This document shows positions 17,327 to 27,503 of a DNA stretch of 40,339 bases, in pieces. The first letter of the stretch is position 1. Each line of letters starts with the position of its first letter. A program made the translations under genes and the position numbers. The DNA comes from Thermoproteota archaeon. Its GTDB lineage: Archaea; Korarchaeota; JAOZGF01; JAOZFZ01. The DNA is taken from positions 1 through 40,339 of the forward strand of contig JAOZFL010000110.1 of NCBI GenBank assembly GCA_027491455.1, given 5' to 3'. Under the pieces are notes generated by a model. It ran no database searches, was not told where the DNA came from, and saw only the letters and a program-made list of their open reading frames with translations.

Positions 17327-19501
17327 TTGAATGTTTCCCTTAGAGTTGCAAATGCGAAAATCGAGGATGTAGGTAAAGGAATCGTCAGGATAGATACTGA
17401 GACAAGAAGAAAACTGAATCTTAACATAGGCGATGTCGTGAAGATAACAGGTGGGAAGACAACGGCTGCTATTGTCTGGAGAGCTTATCCTGAAGATGAA
17501 ACCCTCAGTTTAATAAGAATGGATGGTATAACGAGGAAAAATGCTGATGCAAGTTTAGGAGACAAGGTTACAGTAGAAAAAGCTGATGCAAGAGAAGCTG
17601 AGAAAGTGATCTTGGCCCCACTAGAGGCTAAAATAAGTGGAAACATCAAAAGAATAGTTAAAAAGGTGTTACTTGGTACACCAGTTGTAAAAGGAGATTT
17701 AAAACCCGTCACTATTTATAGACACACTGTTAATTTTAAGGTGATAGGCACAAAGCCTAAGGACCTAGTTTTAATCCTCACCGACAACACAGAAATTATC
17801 GTAAAGGAGAAAACAATACCCAGTGAGCTTAATGTTCCATATGTAACCTATGAGGACATAGGGGGTTTGAAAGAAGAAACTCAAAGAATACGGGAAATGA
17901 TCGAGCTTCCCCTCAAACACCCTGAATTGTTCAGGAAGCTGGGGGTTGAACCACCTAGTGGCGTCTTACTTTACGGTCCACCTGGTTGTGGAAAAACACT
18001 TTTGGCAAAAGCCGTTGCAAACGAGACAGAGGCAAACTTCATAGCAATAAACGGACCAGAAATAATGAGCAAGTTCTACGGGGAATCCGAAAGAAAACTT
18101 AGAGTGATATTCGAGGAAGCTAAGAAAAAGGCTCCAAGCATAATTTTCATCGATGAATTAGATGCAATAGCCCCAAAAAGGGAAACAGTTGCAGGAGAGG
18201 TTGAAAGAAGAGTGGTTGCTCAATTACTTGCTCTAATGGATGGATTAGGATCGAGGGGTAAAGTGGTAGTTATAGGGGCCACTAATAGGCCAAATGCCTT
18301 GGAACCTGCGTTAAGACGCCCAGGTAGATTTGACCGTGAAATAGAGATAAAAGTTCCAGATAGACACAGTAGATTAGAGATATTAAAAATCCACACAAGA
18401 AACATGCCCCTTAGCAAAGATGCAGATCTAGAGGAGATAGCTGGTTTAACCAATGGCTTTGTAGGCGCAGATTTAGCCGCCCTTACTAGGGAGGCGGCTT
18501 TAATCGCGTTAAGAAGATACATACCCAAAATAGACCTTGAGAAAGGGATAATACCACCAGAAGTACTTGAAAAAATAGAGATAAAAATGAAGGATCTCAG
18601 AGAAGCCCTTAAAAGAGTCCAGCCGAGCGCTCTTAGAGAAGTAATCTTCGAACCTGTGAATGTAACATGGAAAGATGTAGGTGGGCTTAGAGAAGTGAAA
18701 AACAGGCTCAGAGAAGCAGTTGAATGGCCTTTAAAGTACCCAGAGGAAATAAGGGAGATGGGGGTTGAACCACCTAGTGGCGTCTTACTTTACGGTCCAC
18801 CTGGTTGTGGAAAAACACTTTTGGCAAAAGCCGTTGCAAACGAGACAGAGGCAAACTTCATAGCAATAAACGGACCAGAAATAATGAGCATGTGGGTTGG
18901 TGAAACAGAGAGGGCATTAAGGGAGATTTTCAGGAAAGCCAGGCTTTCAGCCCCAGCTATAATTTTCTTCGACGAAATAGATTCTATAGCGCCAAGGAGA
19001 ACAGGTTTCAGTGGAAACGGCGGTGTAACTGACAGAACTGTGAGCCAACTGCTAACGGAAATAGGTGGAATAAAGAAAACAGATAGCATCGTGGTTATAG
19101 CAGCCACTAATAGACCTGACATGGTAGATCTTGCCCTTCTGAGACCCGGAAGACTTGAAAAAATCCTATATGTTGAGCCACCTGACTTCTATTCAAGGAT
19201 AGAGATATTAAAGATTTACACCAAGAAAATGAAGCTGAGGAAAGATGTAGACTTTGAGAAGTTATCTGAGAAGATGGAAGGGTATAGTGGTGCAGACATA
19301 AAAGCTGTTTGTAGGGAAGCTGCCTTTCTTAAGCTAAGAAAAAACAGTATGAAGCCTGCTGAAGTTGGAATGCAGGAGTTTGAGGAAGCACTACTCTACA
19401 TTTCACCCTCATTGACACCTGAGATAATAAATTGGTATAGAAAATTTGAGGAGAGATATAAGAAAGCGATAACGAAGGAGCTTTCAATGGAAACAATGTA
19501 A
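17327..19501 (+). CDS. cdc48: CDC48/VCP-type AAA ATPase with two AAA domains
   Basis: Two [17 protein letters not shown] Walker A motifs, VFIDE/FFDEID Walker B, N-terminal CDC48-N; TTG start. Confidence 0.97.
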   Translation: MNVSLRVANAKIEDVGKGIVRIDTETRRKLNLNIGDVVKITGGKTTAAIVWRAYPEDETLSLIRMDGITRKNADASLGDKVTVEKADAREAEKVILAPLEAKISGNIKRIVKKVLLGTPVVKGDLKPVTIYRHTVNFKVIGTKPKDLVLILTDNTEIIVKEKTIPSELNVPYVTYEDIGGLKEETQRIREMIELPLKHPELFRKLGVEPPSGVLLYGPPGCGKTLLAKAVANETEANFIAINGPEIMSKFYGESERKLRVIFEEAKKKAPSIIFIDELDAIAPKRETVAGEVERRVVAQLLALMDGLGSRGKVVVIGATNRPNALEPALRRPGRFDREIEIKVPDRHSRLEILKIHTRNMPLSKDADLEEIAGLTNGFVGADLAALTREAALIALRRYIPKIDLEKGIIPPEVLEKIEIKMKDLREALKRVQPSALREVIFEPVNVTWKDVGGLREVKNRLREAVEWPLKYPEEIREMGVEPPSGVLLYGPPGCGKTLLAKAVANETEANFIAINGPEIMSMWVGETERALREIFRKARLSAPAIIFFDEIDSIAPRRTGFSGNGGVTDRTVSQLLTEIGGIKKTDSIVVIAATNRPDMVDLALLRPGRLEKILYVEPPDFYSRIEILKIYTKKMKLRKDVDFEKLSEKMEGYSGADIKAVCREAAFLKLRKNSMKPAEVGMQEFEEALLYISPSLTPEIINWYRKFEERYKKAITKELSMETM
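17940..18071 (+). repeat. 132-bp perfect direct repeat, copy 1 (D1 Walker A region)
   Basis: tgggggttgaaccacctagtgg...ccagaaataatgagca identical to 18759-18890 by direct reading. Confidence 0.95.
18759..18890 (+). repeat. 132-bp perfect direct repeat, copy 2 (D2 Walker A region)
   Basis: Identical to 17940-18071. Confidence 0.95.
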
Positions 19502-19514
19502 GTGTTGAAGTTTT

Positions 19515-19745
19515 ATGGTTTGGAGAGAAAAACCTTTAAAGAGCGTAATTTTAGAAATACTAAACAAACGTAAAGTAATATTAAGCAATAAACTAATCGA
19601 ATTAGTCGAGCAGAGGATCCCTGATGTTTCCGAAAGCATGGTTTTTAAAGTGCTCATGTCATTAGAAATCAACAGAGTTATATCTGTTACACCTGTAAAT
19701 AAGAAGCAAAAGAAAATAGAGTTAATTATGAATCAATACTTTTAA
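19515..19745 (+). CDS. Small winged-helix hypothetical protein
   Basis: LKSVILEILNKRKVILSNKLIELVEQRIPDVSESMVFKVLMSLEINRVISV; sits between cdc48 and fen1. Confidence 0.6.
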   Translation: MVWREKPLKSVILEILNKRKVILSNKLIELVEQRIPDVSESMVFKVLMSLEINRVISVTPVNKKQKKIELIMNQYF

Positions 19746-19769
19746 AGCTTCTCCTGCTAAGGGATAAAT

Positions 19770-20798
19770 ATGGGCGTTAAATTAAAGGATATAGTGAATG
19801 AACAACCAATAGACCTTAAAGACCTCTCAGGAAAAGTTGTATGTATAGATGCACTTAACACACTTTATCAGTTCATAGCCAGGATAAGGCAACCGGATGG
19901 ATCCCCACTACGAGACCACAAAGGGAGAATGACAAGTCATCTCTCAGGCTTATTCTACAGAACAATCAACTTGCTCGAGGAAAAAATAAAACCCGTATAC
20001 GTCTTTGACGGTAAACCTCCAATGTTAAAAGAAAAAGAGATAGTTAGAAGGAAAGAAATAAGGAAAGGGGCAGAGGAAAAATGGAAAGAGGCTCTTAGGA
20101 GAGGCGACCTTGAAGAAGCCAGGAAGTATGCTCAGGCGGCTGGTCAAATAACAGATAAAATGATCGAGCAGACTAAGAAACTGCTCAACTTCATGGGAAT
20201 ACCTTACATAGTTGCCTTGGAGGAAGGAGAAGCCCAAGCGGCTTACATCGTTAGAAAAGGAGATGCATGGGCTGCAGCATCACAGGACTTTGATTCGCTT
20301 GTTTTCGGTTCACCTATACTTATCAGAAACCTAACAATAAGCGGAAAAAGGAAATTGCCAGGCAGAAAAGAGTACATACAGGTTAAACCCAGCGTCATCC
20401 ATCTCAGTGACGTGTTAAGGGAAAACCAGATAACGAGAAGAGAACTTGTACTTGTAGCCGTGCTTATAGGAACCGATTTCAATAAGGGAATAAAAGGAGT
20501 GGGGCCTAAAACAGCGATAAAACTAATCAAGAAATATGAAGGTGATATATTTGAAATCTATAAAGCAAAAAACACTAATCCTCCTGAAAACCTGGAAGAA
20601 ATAATCGATTTATTCATGGATCCAAAAGTTAAAAAAGAGTATCAAATGAAATGGAAACAGCCGAAAGAAGAAGAAATAGTCAGTTTCCTATGTGATGAAC
20701 ATGATTTCTCTTATAAAAGAGTTAAAAAAGCCTCTAAGAGACTTATTGAAACATATAATTCCTTGTTTGCTGTTACAGGTCTGGAAAAATGGCTGTAA
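19770..20798 (+). CDS. fen: Flap endonuclease 1
   Basis: VCIDALNTLYQFIARIRQPDGSPLRDHKGRMTSHLSGLFYRT, YVFDGKPP, YIVALEEGEAQAAYIV, LIGTDFNKGIKGVGPKTAIKLI. Confidence 0.98.
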   Translation: MGVKLKDIVNEQPIDLKDLSGKVVCIDALNTLYQFIARIRQPDGSPLRDHKGRMTSHLSGLFYRTINLLEEKIKPVYVFDGKPPMLKEKEIVRRKEIRKGAEEKWKEALRRGDLEEARKYAQAAGQITDKMIEQTKKLLNFMGIPYIVALEEGEAQAAYIVRKGDAWAAASQDFDSLVFGSPILIRNLTISGKRKLPGRKEYIQVKPSVIHLSDVLRENQITRRELVLVAVLIGTDFNKGIKGVGPKTAIKLIKKYEGDIFEIYKAKNTNPPENLEEIIDLFMDPKVKKEYQMKWKQPKEEEIVSFLCDEHDFSYKRVKKASKRLIETYNSLFAVTGLEKWL

Positions 20799-21013
20799 CT
20801 AGCTGCTTTGATTCTTACCAACCTAGGGCATTTAATTTTTGTTTGTAAAGATAAAGATATTCCCCAGACCTCACAGGGGGCTTTTGGTAAAGCTGTTACA
20901 TCTTTTTATGAACTCTAACCTAGTACCCTACACCTCAATAACATCTTTATACTCTTCTAAATCGTGTTTATTTTGTCGAGTAGTAGAAAGATGTAGCTAG
21001 AGACGCCTCCCGT

Positions 21014-21706
21014 CTATGTCATAGTCCATCCATACTTTCCCTTCAAGGGAACAAAGGCGACTGAGCTTAACTCATCTCTTACGATCTCTCTCTTAACCTT
21101 TTTAACAAGTACTAGGCGTTGAAAAAAGGAGGAACCTAGAGGGATTAAAAGGGCACCTTTATCAGAAAGTTGCTCGATTAAAGGAGGAGGAATATTAGGT
21201 GCAGCTGCAGTTATAGCTATCCTATCAAATGGAGCCTTCTCAGGAAACCCTAAGCCACCATCTCTACAAATAACTGTCACTCGATCATCGTAACCTGCAC
21301 GTCTCAAATTCACCCTTGCAAACTCGCATAGCTCAGGCACTATCTCTAAACTATATACATGCCCCCATTTCTCTCTGGGTAGATGAGAAGGAGAAACCAT
21401 TTCCGCCATGACTGCTGCATTGTAACCTGATCCTGCACCTATTTCAAGAACTTTTAAACCAGGCTTTAAACGAAGATACTCAGCATACATGCAAACCATG
21501 TGAGGAGCAGAAATCGTCTGGCCATAACCTATCGGAAGAGGAACATCACTATAAGCTTGGTTAATATATTCAGGTAAAACAAAAACTTCTCTTGGAACTT
21601 TTTTAAAAGCTTTTATAACTTCTTCGGATTTTAGAATACCAGATCTAATATAATATTTGATAAGCCTTTCTTTAGCCTCAACTAATTTATCCATGGTCTC
21701 AACCAA
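21014..21706 (-). CDS. pcm: Protein-L-isoaspartate O-methyltransferase
   Basis: FVLPEYINQAYSDVPLPIGYGQTISAPHMVCMYAEYLRLKPGLKVLEIGAGSGYNAAVMAEMV. Confidence 0.96.
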   Translation of the reverse strand: MVETMDKLVEAKERLIKYYIRSGILKSEEVIKAFKKVPREVFVLPEYINQAYSDVPLPIGYGQTISAPHMVCMYAEYLRLKPGLKVLEIGAGSGYNAAVMAEMVSPSHLPREKWGHVYSLEIVPELCEFARVNLRRAGYDDRVTVICRDGGLGFPEKAPFDRIAITAAAPNIPPPLIEQLSDKGALLIPLGSSFFQRLVLVKKVKREIVRDELSSVAFVPLKGKYGWTMT

Positions 21707-21892
21707 AACAATAAATTAATGGGAAAATAAAACTTAACCAGGTTTCTCTACAACTGTTAATTATTATACATATATTTTATTGAAAAAGTTAGTTGAAAGA
21801 TTTTATTAAAAAAGCTTGCAGTTAAGCATTTGAAACCAAGAACAAACGATACTTCAGAGTTAAATAAACTTCAACGACTTTCTACCTTCTAG

Positions 21893-22318
21893 TTATTTTA
21901 AAGCTTTAAGCCATCTTTTTGGCTTAGAGCCCTTCAAGGTATTTCTTTAACAAGAAATCATTTATTTCCTTTTCTTTACCAGCATGCTTCCGCATAGTAC
22001 TGATGTGTTTTAAGAATACACTTACCACTTCATTCGGCTCAATATCTTCAGGGCTCTCCAGGTCTTTTAGTTTTTCGATGATGTTTTTATGTTCCTTTTT
22101 CAGTTCCTCGATCAGTTTAGCTTCACTAGGACGTAGCTTTAAGTAGAGAGGGAAAATTATTCTCTCTTCTATGCCAAGGTGATTTTTGTAAAAGCTTTAC
22201 AGATCTGAAACACATCTGATTTCCCTTTAAGCTTTACTTTCCATTCATCCCATTTCTTATGGAAAATTTTATGTTCAAGGGATATTTCCTTAAATGTTTC
22301 ACGCCATTTCTCTTCCAT
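21893..22318 (-). pseudogene. Hemerythrin-like (HHE) protein, reading frame disrupted near the middle
   Basis: Frame 1: MEEKWRETFKEISLEHKIFHKKWDEWKVKLKGKSDVFQICKAF then stop; frame shift to YKNHLGIEERIIFPLYLKLRPSEAKLIEELKKEHKNIIEKLKDLESPEDIEPNEVVSVFLKHISTMRKHAGKEKEINDFLLKKYLEGSKPKRWLKALK*. Confidence 0.72.
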
Positions 22319-22551
22319 TGATATACAACACCTATCCTATGTTTATGACTCTCTTTTCCTCTTTTTTGGAGGACATAGTTTTTATAGAAATAGAGAAACA
22401 TTCTAACTTTTTATATATAACGCTACATACCCCTCTAATTTTCTCAAATCCTCTTTTAGAGCCCCAATTCTTATATAATCTCTCTAACTTCATCTAACCA
22501 GAATAAACTTTAGTATTTCTTTTGTTTCTAGATATCTCCTAAAACTGAATT

Positions 22552-22839
22552 CTAGATCAAGAATAGAAACTTGACTTCTCTGCCTTGTTTATAGGCCAAA
22601 ACTGCTTTTCCATCTATTTCTAAGGCTTTCCTAATTAACATGTTTCTCTCCGCCCTTGTAAACTTCTCCTTTTCCCTACAGGAAATAAGCAGTTTTTCAT
22701 GTCTACTCAAAGCGACTAAGTCAGCTACTCCCTTACTTCCAGCGCTCCTAATCACAAAATATCCCTGATCCTCCAAGACTCTTTTTACCCTCCTTTCGAA
22801 GTCTAACCCCTTCTTCTTAACCCTTTTTCCACCCACCAT
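22552..22839 (-). CDS. Hjc-like Holliday junction resolvase-fold protein with altered active-site motif
   Basis: KKKGLDFERRVKRVLEDQGYFVIRSAGSKGVADLVALSRHEKLLISCREKEKFTRAE. Confidence 0.8.
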   Translation of the reverse strand: MVGGKRVKKKGLDFERRVKRVLEDQGYFVIRSAGSKGVADLVALSRHEKLLISCREKEKFTRAERNMLIRKALEIDGKAVLAYKQGREVKFLFLI

Positions 22840-22914
22840 GGATTAATCACATATTTAAAGCTTAATAAAATAAGTAAATTTCATCTAAAAAAATAAAGCA
22901 GCTGAGAAAATGAA

Positions 22915-23037
22915 TGGGCCCGGCGGGACTTCCAGATACTCCTTTGAACCCGCGACACCCGGGTTGCTCCTGTTAAGGCTTAAGAGCCCGGTGCTCTACC
23001 TAACAGTCCCCAGCAACTCTTGCTGAGCTACGGGCCC
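22915..23037 (-). tRNA. tRNA-Lys(CUU) with three predicted introns: D-loop (~23000-23018), anticodon loop 37/38 (22965-22980), T-loop 59/60 (22929-22942)
   Basis: GGGCCCG/CGGGCCC; GCTC AGCAAG|..|GTA GAGC; CCGGG CTCTTA|..|A CCCGG; GTGTC; GCGGG TTCAAA|..|T CCCGC. 123 nt minus 19+16+14 = 74 nt. Confidence 0.9.
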
Positions 23038-23665
23038 AGTTGCTCCTTATTTGAAGTTGAGCTATATCTGCCTAATTATTAAATCGTCTTTGCCTTTGTA
23101 ACCTTATATTAAAATGTATTTATAAAGATTAATATGTCAAAGAGGAGGTTTTGTTTTTCCCTTTAATTTCAGTTTTAAATATACTGAGGAACATCGGATA
23201 TACACGGACACGCCTAGTATTCTAATGCTTCCAATAAAGAATGGATCAGTTAATAAGACTATACATGAAGCTACAGATTATCCACCAATACTTGAAATAA
23301 AGGTGTGTCTGGGTAAGCAAAAATAAGCAGCTACCCTATGTAATGGATTACTATTATTCTCGCAGTGTATACTCTTAAGACACACCCCTAGTTTTCAACT
23401 AATAATTATGCTAAGCTTATTTAGTGAAATTTTCTGGCGCTGTATTATGTTCACATATGTTTTCATAAGTTATGCAAGTGAATTTGTCCTTGGTTTTCTT
23501 ATGTTGAGTTCTTATGTTGTCTTTTGATTTTTATTTGAAAGGGTTTCTCTTCAAGTAAAAGTTTTTATTAGCATTACACTAGTTCTGTATTTTTAGTTCA
23601 CATATTGTTTACCTTTGTTAACAGTGTTATTAACATGTTAGTATTTAGTGGAAGGTTTGTGATAC

Positions 23666-24109
23666 ATGTCTGGTGTAGAAGCTAGTAAGGAGAAAGCGAA
23701 GAAACCTAAACTAACATTCATCGTTTACGAAGACGGTGAGTTTAGACTTGTCGTTAAGGGTAATCTAAGCGTAGCTGAACGAGTTCATTTATCTGACTTT
23801 CTGAAGGGTTTCACGCTTTCCTCCGGGAATCTGGGTAGCCAAGAGGTTTCTTCGTTTTCTTTTACAAGTATTTCATCTGTTTCTGCCCGAGTTTGGAGCT
23901 TAATAGCATCTAGATTTAGGGGATCCTGGTTTTCTAGCTCCGAGTTAAGGCATATCTACTCCGAAGTTTACGGTGAGAAATTACCTAAAAACGTTGCGTC
24001 CACTTATCTGTATAGACTTAGCAAGAGTGGTAAGTTGGAGAGGAAGAAAGAGGGAAGGGGTTACCGATATTTTTATAAGGAGAACCCGGAATTCATTTAT
24101 AAGCCTTAA
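23666..24109 (+). CDS. Hypothetical protein with C-terminal winged-helix-like region
   Basis: SRFRGSWFSSSELRHIYSEVYGEKLPKNVASTYLYRLSKSGKLERKKEGRGYRYFYKENPEF. Confidence 0.65.
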   Translation: MSGVEASKEKAKKPKLTFIVYEDGEFRLVVKGNLSVAERVHLSDFLKGFTLSSGNLGSQEVSSFSFTSISSVSARVWSLIASRFRGSWFSSSELRHIYSEVYGEKLPKNVASTYLYRLSKSGKLERKKEGRGYRYFYKENPEFIYKP

Positions 24110-24306
24110 TCACATGAAAATGGATTTTTCTCTTTCCAAGTTTTTAAGTTCAGATGTTTACGGTAACTTGGAACTCGGTACTACAATATCTAAAGAAGTA
24201 AAAAGGCGCATGTTTCCTGTATTATATCGCTTAGCATATCGTCCAAATTTAAATCTAGAACACTAAAGTATAATTATACAAAATTATATCCAGGGGCTGG
24301 TCATGG

Positions 24307-25326
24307 ATGGGGTGTGTAGCTAGTAACCTTTTAGAGTTGATAGGTGATACTCCTATTGTAAGACTCTCGAGAATAGACAGAGATTACCCCTTTGAACTAT
24401 GGGGGAAATGCGAGTTTTTAAACCCAACTGGAAGCGTAAAAGACCGAATGGCATATTACATGATTAAAGAAGCTGAGAAGCAAGGGAGATTAAAGCCTGG
24501 CATGACCTTAGTTATAGCAACTACGGGGAATACCGGCATATCTTTCTCGGCAATAGGTTCCTATCTCGGTTACAAAGTGTTGATCGTAATGCCTGAAGAG
24601 ATGAGCTATGAAAGAAAACTACTGGACATTCTTTTTGGAGCTGAACTCATACACACACCTGGCGGCGAAAGCGATGCAGCAAAAGCTTTGGAGTATTCAA
24701 AGGAACTTGAATGTAGAAATCCAAGGAAATACATTTCCTTGGATCAATGGGATGATGAATCAAATGTTAAAGCACATTACGAAACCACAGGAAAAGAAAT
24801 CGTTGAGCAACTGGGTGCGGAGAACATAAAAGCTTTTGTGGCAGGTGTTGGTTCGGGTGGGACATTGGCTGGCATTGCTAAAAGGCTGAAGGAAGTGAAT
24901 TCAAAGGTGATAGTTGTTGGTGTTGAGCCTGCAGAGTGTCCAGTGGCGGAGAAATGGTTCAAAACAGGTGAACTAGGACCATGGGGTAGACATGAGGTTG
25001 AAGGGATAGGAGACGGGTTTGTACCCAGCATTATAAAGAGGTACAGAGGGTATATTGACGACTGGGTCACGGTAAGCAGTGAAGAATCAGTCGAGATGGC
25101 TAGGGAAATAGCAAGGAAAGAGGGACTGCCTGTAGGGATATCTTCAGGAGCTAATGTTGCGGCGGCTACAAAGGCTGGGGTGAAATATAGATTAAGGGAA
25201 GGGGAAAGAATTGTTACTATACTTCCGGATTATGCAGCAAGGTACTTTAGTACGAGACTGTTCCTTAGGAGAAGATTGACGATAGAAGAGCATGAAAAAA
25301 TGCTTGAATTATCAAAAACAGATTGA
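24307..25326 (+). CDS. cysK: Cysteine synthase (CysK/CysM, PLP-dependent)
   Basis: LLELIGDTPIVRLSRI..NPTGSVKDRMAYYMI..LVIATTGNTGISFSAIGSYLGYKVLIVMPEEMS..VGSGGTLAGIAKRLKE. Confidence 0.95.
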   Translation: MGCVASNLLELIGDTPIVRLSRIDRDYPFELWGKCEFLNPTGSVKDRMAYYMIKEAEKQGRLKPGMTLVIATTGNTGISFSAIGSYLGYKVLIVMPEEMSYERKLLDILFGAELIHTPGGESDAAKALEYSKELECRNPRKYISLDQWDDESNVKAHYETTGKEIVEQLGAENIKAFVAGVGSGGTLAGIAKRLKEVNSKVIVVGVEPAECPVAEKWFKTGELGPWGRHEVEGIGDGFVPSIIKRYRGYIDDWVTVSSEESVEMAREIARKEGLPVGISSGANVAAATKAGVKYRLREGERIVTILPDYAARYFSTRLFLRRRLTIEEHEKMLELSKTD

Positions 25327-25460
25327 ACTCTCTAAAAAAGGGTTGTAAGTTGCACATGAGCAACCATGGATGAGTCATCTCTTTGTTATCTTTAAAGGTT
25401 CGTTTTCAACTTGAATAATTGGTTTTCCTTATATTCATTAAAAAGGTATCGTGTTCACTC

Positions 25461-26849
25461 TTAGAGAGAGTTCTCCTTTATTTTTCTAACTATTCCCTCA
25501 GCAGCGATTATACCTGTAGCTGCTGCTATAACTATCCCTCTTGATAGGCCAACCCCATCCCCAGCCACAAAAAGGTTTTCGGCTGTCTCTAATTCTTTAT
25601 TTGTCAGGATTCGATGGGCTGAGAACTTTACTTCTGGGGCATATAGAAGAGTCGAATTGCTCTTTATTCCCGGTATTACCCTGTTAAGTGCCTCCAGCGC
25701 CTCTTTAATGTCTGTAAGTATCCTGTGTGGGAGTACAAGGGCCAAGTCTCCCGGTGTTACATCTGTGAGAGTAGGTTTTATCATGGCTTCCTTTATTCTT
25801 TTCCAAGTGGATCTTCTTCCTCTTTCTAAATCCCCTAGTTTCTGCACTATGGGTTTTCCACCGCCAAGTATATTGGTTTGTTTAGCTATTTGCCTTCCAA
25901 ACTCTGTTGTGTTTTCAACAGGCTCAGTTAGCTTTATCCTTATCAAGAGAGCGAAATTTGTGTTTTCAGACCTCTTTGAGTACATTGCATGGCCATTAAC
26001 AAGTATAAGGTCTTCATAAACTTCTTTAACAACAAATCCTCTTTCATTCACGCAAAAAGTTCTCGCAAAGTCATCATAGGTTTTTGTGTAGACATGGAAT
26101 TTCGGGTCAAGGCTTACCTTTGTCACAGAGTCCATAACAATGGCTGGGACCTCTACTCTTATGCCTATATCGATTGGGGTGTAAACCTTCTTGATTCCAA
26201 GTTTTTCCGCTTGTTCAGCAAACCATTTGGCACCATATCTCCCAGGAGCGACGAGTAAAAACTTGGTTTTTATTTCCCCTTTATTCGTTTTAAGCAGGTA
26301 TCCCCCTTCTGTTTTCGATATTTGCTTGACTTTTGTCCTTAAAAGAAATTTGACTCCCTTTTCCTTTAGGTGTTTATAGAAGCGGTTTATTACTTCAACT
26401 GAGTTATCACTTCCTATAAACCTTTGCTTTATTTGTATAAATTTTACGCCTGCTGAGGCTGCTTTTTTCTCTAGTTCTCGTATTTCATCGTTTAAACCGT
26501 AAATTTTCCTTGGAGCACCAAACTCCAGGAAGATTTCATCAACTTTGTTAATCAACTCCCAGGCTTTTTTCTCGGATCCAGTTATCCCCCCTAAATCTCC
26601 TCCTATATCCGGCCTCAGATTTAACCTGCCAGCCGATATAAGACCTGCCCCCCCAACTCCAGTTAAAATTTTACAGGGATTACAGAGGGCGCAGATGCTT
26701 GTCAACTCCAAAGGACATTTTCTTTTTCGAGGTTCTTCTCCATAATCTATTATTGTTACATCTTCTATTTTTTCTTCAGCTAGTTTATATGCTGCACAAA
26801 GCCCTGCAGGCCCTGAACCGATAATTGTAACTTTGTTCATCTTGTGCAC
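25461..26849 (-). CDS. FAD-dependent dehydrogenase/oxidoreductase
   Basis: VTIIGSGPAGLCAAYKLAEEKIEDVTIIDYGEEPRKRKCPLE...CALCNPCKILTGVGGAG...LFVAGDGVGLSRGIVIAAATG. Confidence 0.92.
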   Translation of the reverse strand: MHKMNKVTIIGSGPAGLCAAYKLAEEKIEDVTIIDYGEEPRKRKCPLELTSICALCNPCKILTGVGGAGLISAGRLNLRPDIGGDLGGITGSEKKAWELINKVDEIFLEFGAPRKIYGLNDEIRELEKKAASAGVKFIQIKQRFIGSDNSVEVINRFYKHLKEKGVKFLLRTKVKQISKTEGGYLLKTNKGEIKTKFLLVAPGRYGAKWFAEQAEKLGIKKVYTPIDIGIRVEVPAIVMDSVTKVSLDPKFHVYTKTYDDFARTFCVNERGFVVKEVYEDLILVNGHAMYSKRSENTNFALLIRIKLTEPVENTTEFGRQIAKQTNILGGGKPIVQKLGDLERGRRSTWKRIKEAMIKPTLTDVTPGDLALVLPHRILTDIKEALEALNRVIPGIKSNSTLLYAPEVKFSAHRILTNKELETAENLFVAGDGVGLSRGIVIAAATGIIAAEGIVRKIKENSL

Positions 26850-27503
26850 CGGCCTCTATTTATTTCATTTTCGCCCGTAAAATTTTTTGTGGCTCGAATT
26901 TTATAAAGTTTTCCATAAGAAAACCCCTGTTTTCAACTGGTGGATGAATTGCAGTTTCCGCCAGTGTTTCTTTACTATAAGGTTTGAAAGATGTTTTCTT
27001 TGCAGGACGAGAGATAGCTAGATGAATGAAGCCTGATAGAGGACTCGTAGAATCTATACCAGCAGGGAAAAATCAAAAGGTAAAGGTAACTTTAAATGTA
27101 CTGAAAGAGGTGTCTCTGAGGTCTACATAAGGAATACATATACAAGTCCGAGAACGCTGGAAGCATAATTTTAGATGTCCTTCTAAGTGAACTAAACCTC
27201 CCAAGGAGCCCAAACCTGAAGACTTCAAGTTAGAGTTAACCGAGATCCTTTTGTTAGCCGTGTTCTAGTGATAACCCTCCTAACAATCTTAGTGGCAAAG
27301 AAACACCTATAAATAAAAGAACCCCTCCGTTTCTCTTTTTTAAGAATAGTTTTCCACTAAAACTTTTTTTGTATCACTACTTACCCTGTTCTCTTTAAAA
27401 TAGAGAAGATTTAAAACATGTCCTATAATCTTATCTAGTCTCAGACAATAGATGTATCATCTAATTGTTTCCCTGTTTTTTTACATAGAAGGTCGTTTTC
27501 GGT

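Noticed and set aside
18220-19122. Minus-strand ORFs inside cdc48
   Set aside because: Shadow ORFs antisense to a strongly conserved gene.
22294-22497. ORF MFHAISLPLIYNTYPMFMTLF.. on plus strand
   Set aside because: AT-rich hydrophobic frame overlapping the start of the hemerythrin-like gene; no supporting features.
23140-23330. Start-less open frame ..FVFPFNFSFKYTEEHRIYTDTPSILMLPIKNGSVNKTIHEATDYPPILEIKVCLGKQK*
   Set aside because: About 60 codons without a plausible start or recognisable family; could be a decayed gene or another interrupted gene, but no BHB junction could be supported.
23302-23386. Distant inverted repeat GGTGTGTCT(ggg)TAAG ... CTTA-AGACACACC, which looks BHB-like because of its 3-nt bulge
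   Set aside because: Only one bulge, in the wrong position relative to the 4-bp helix; flanking sequences do not join into a recognisable gene or RNA.
27000-27250. Possible degraded gene (MKPDRGLVESIPAGKNQKVKVTLNVLKEVSLRST* and a shifted frame LHKEYIYKSENAGSIILDVLLSELNLP)
   Set aside because: No family recognised and no consistent junction; probably decayed or chance open frames.
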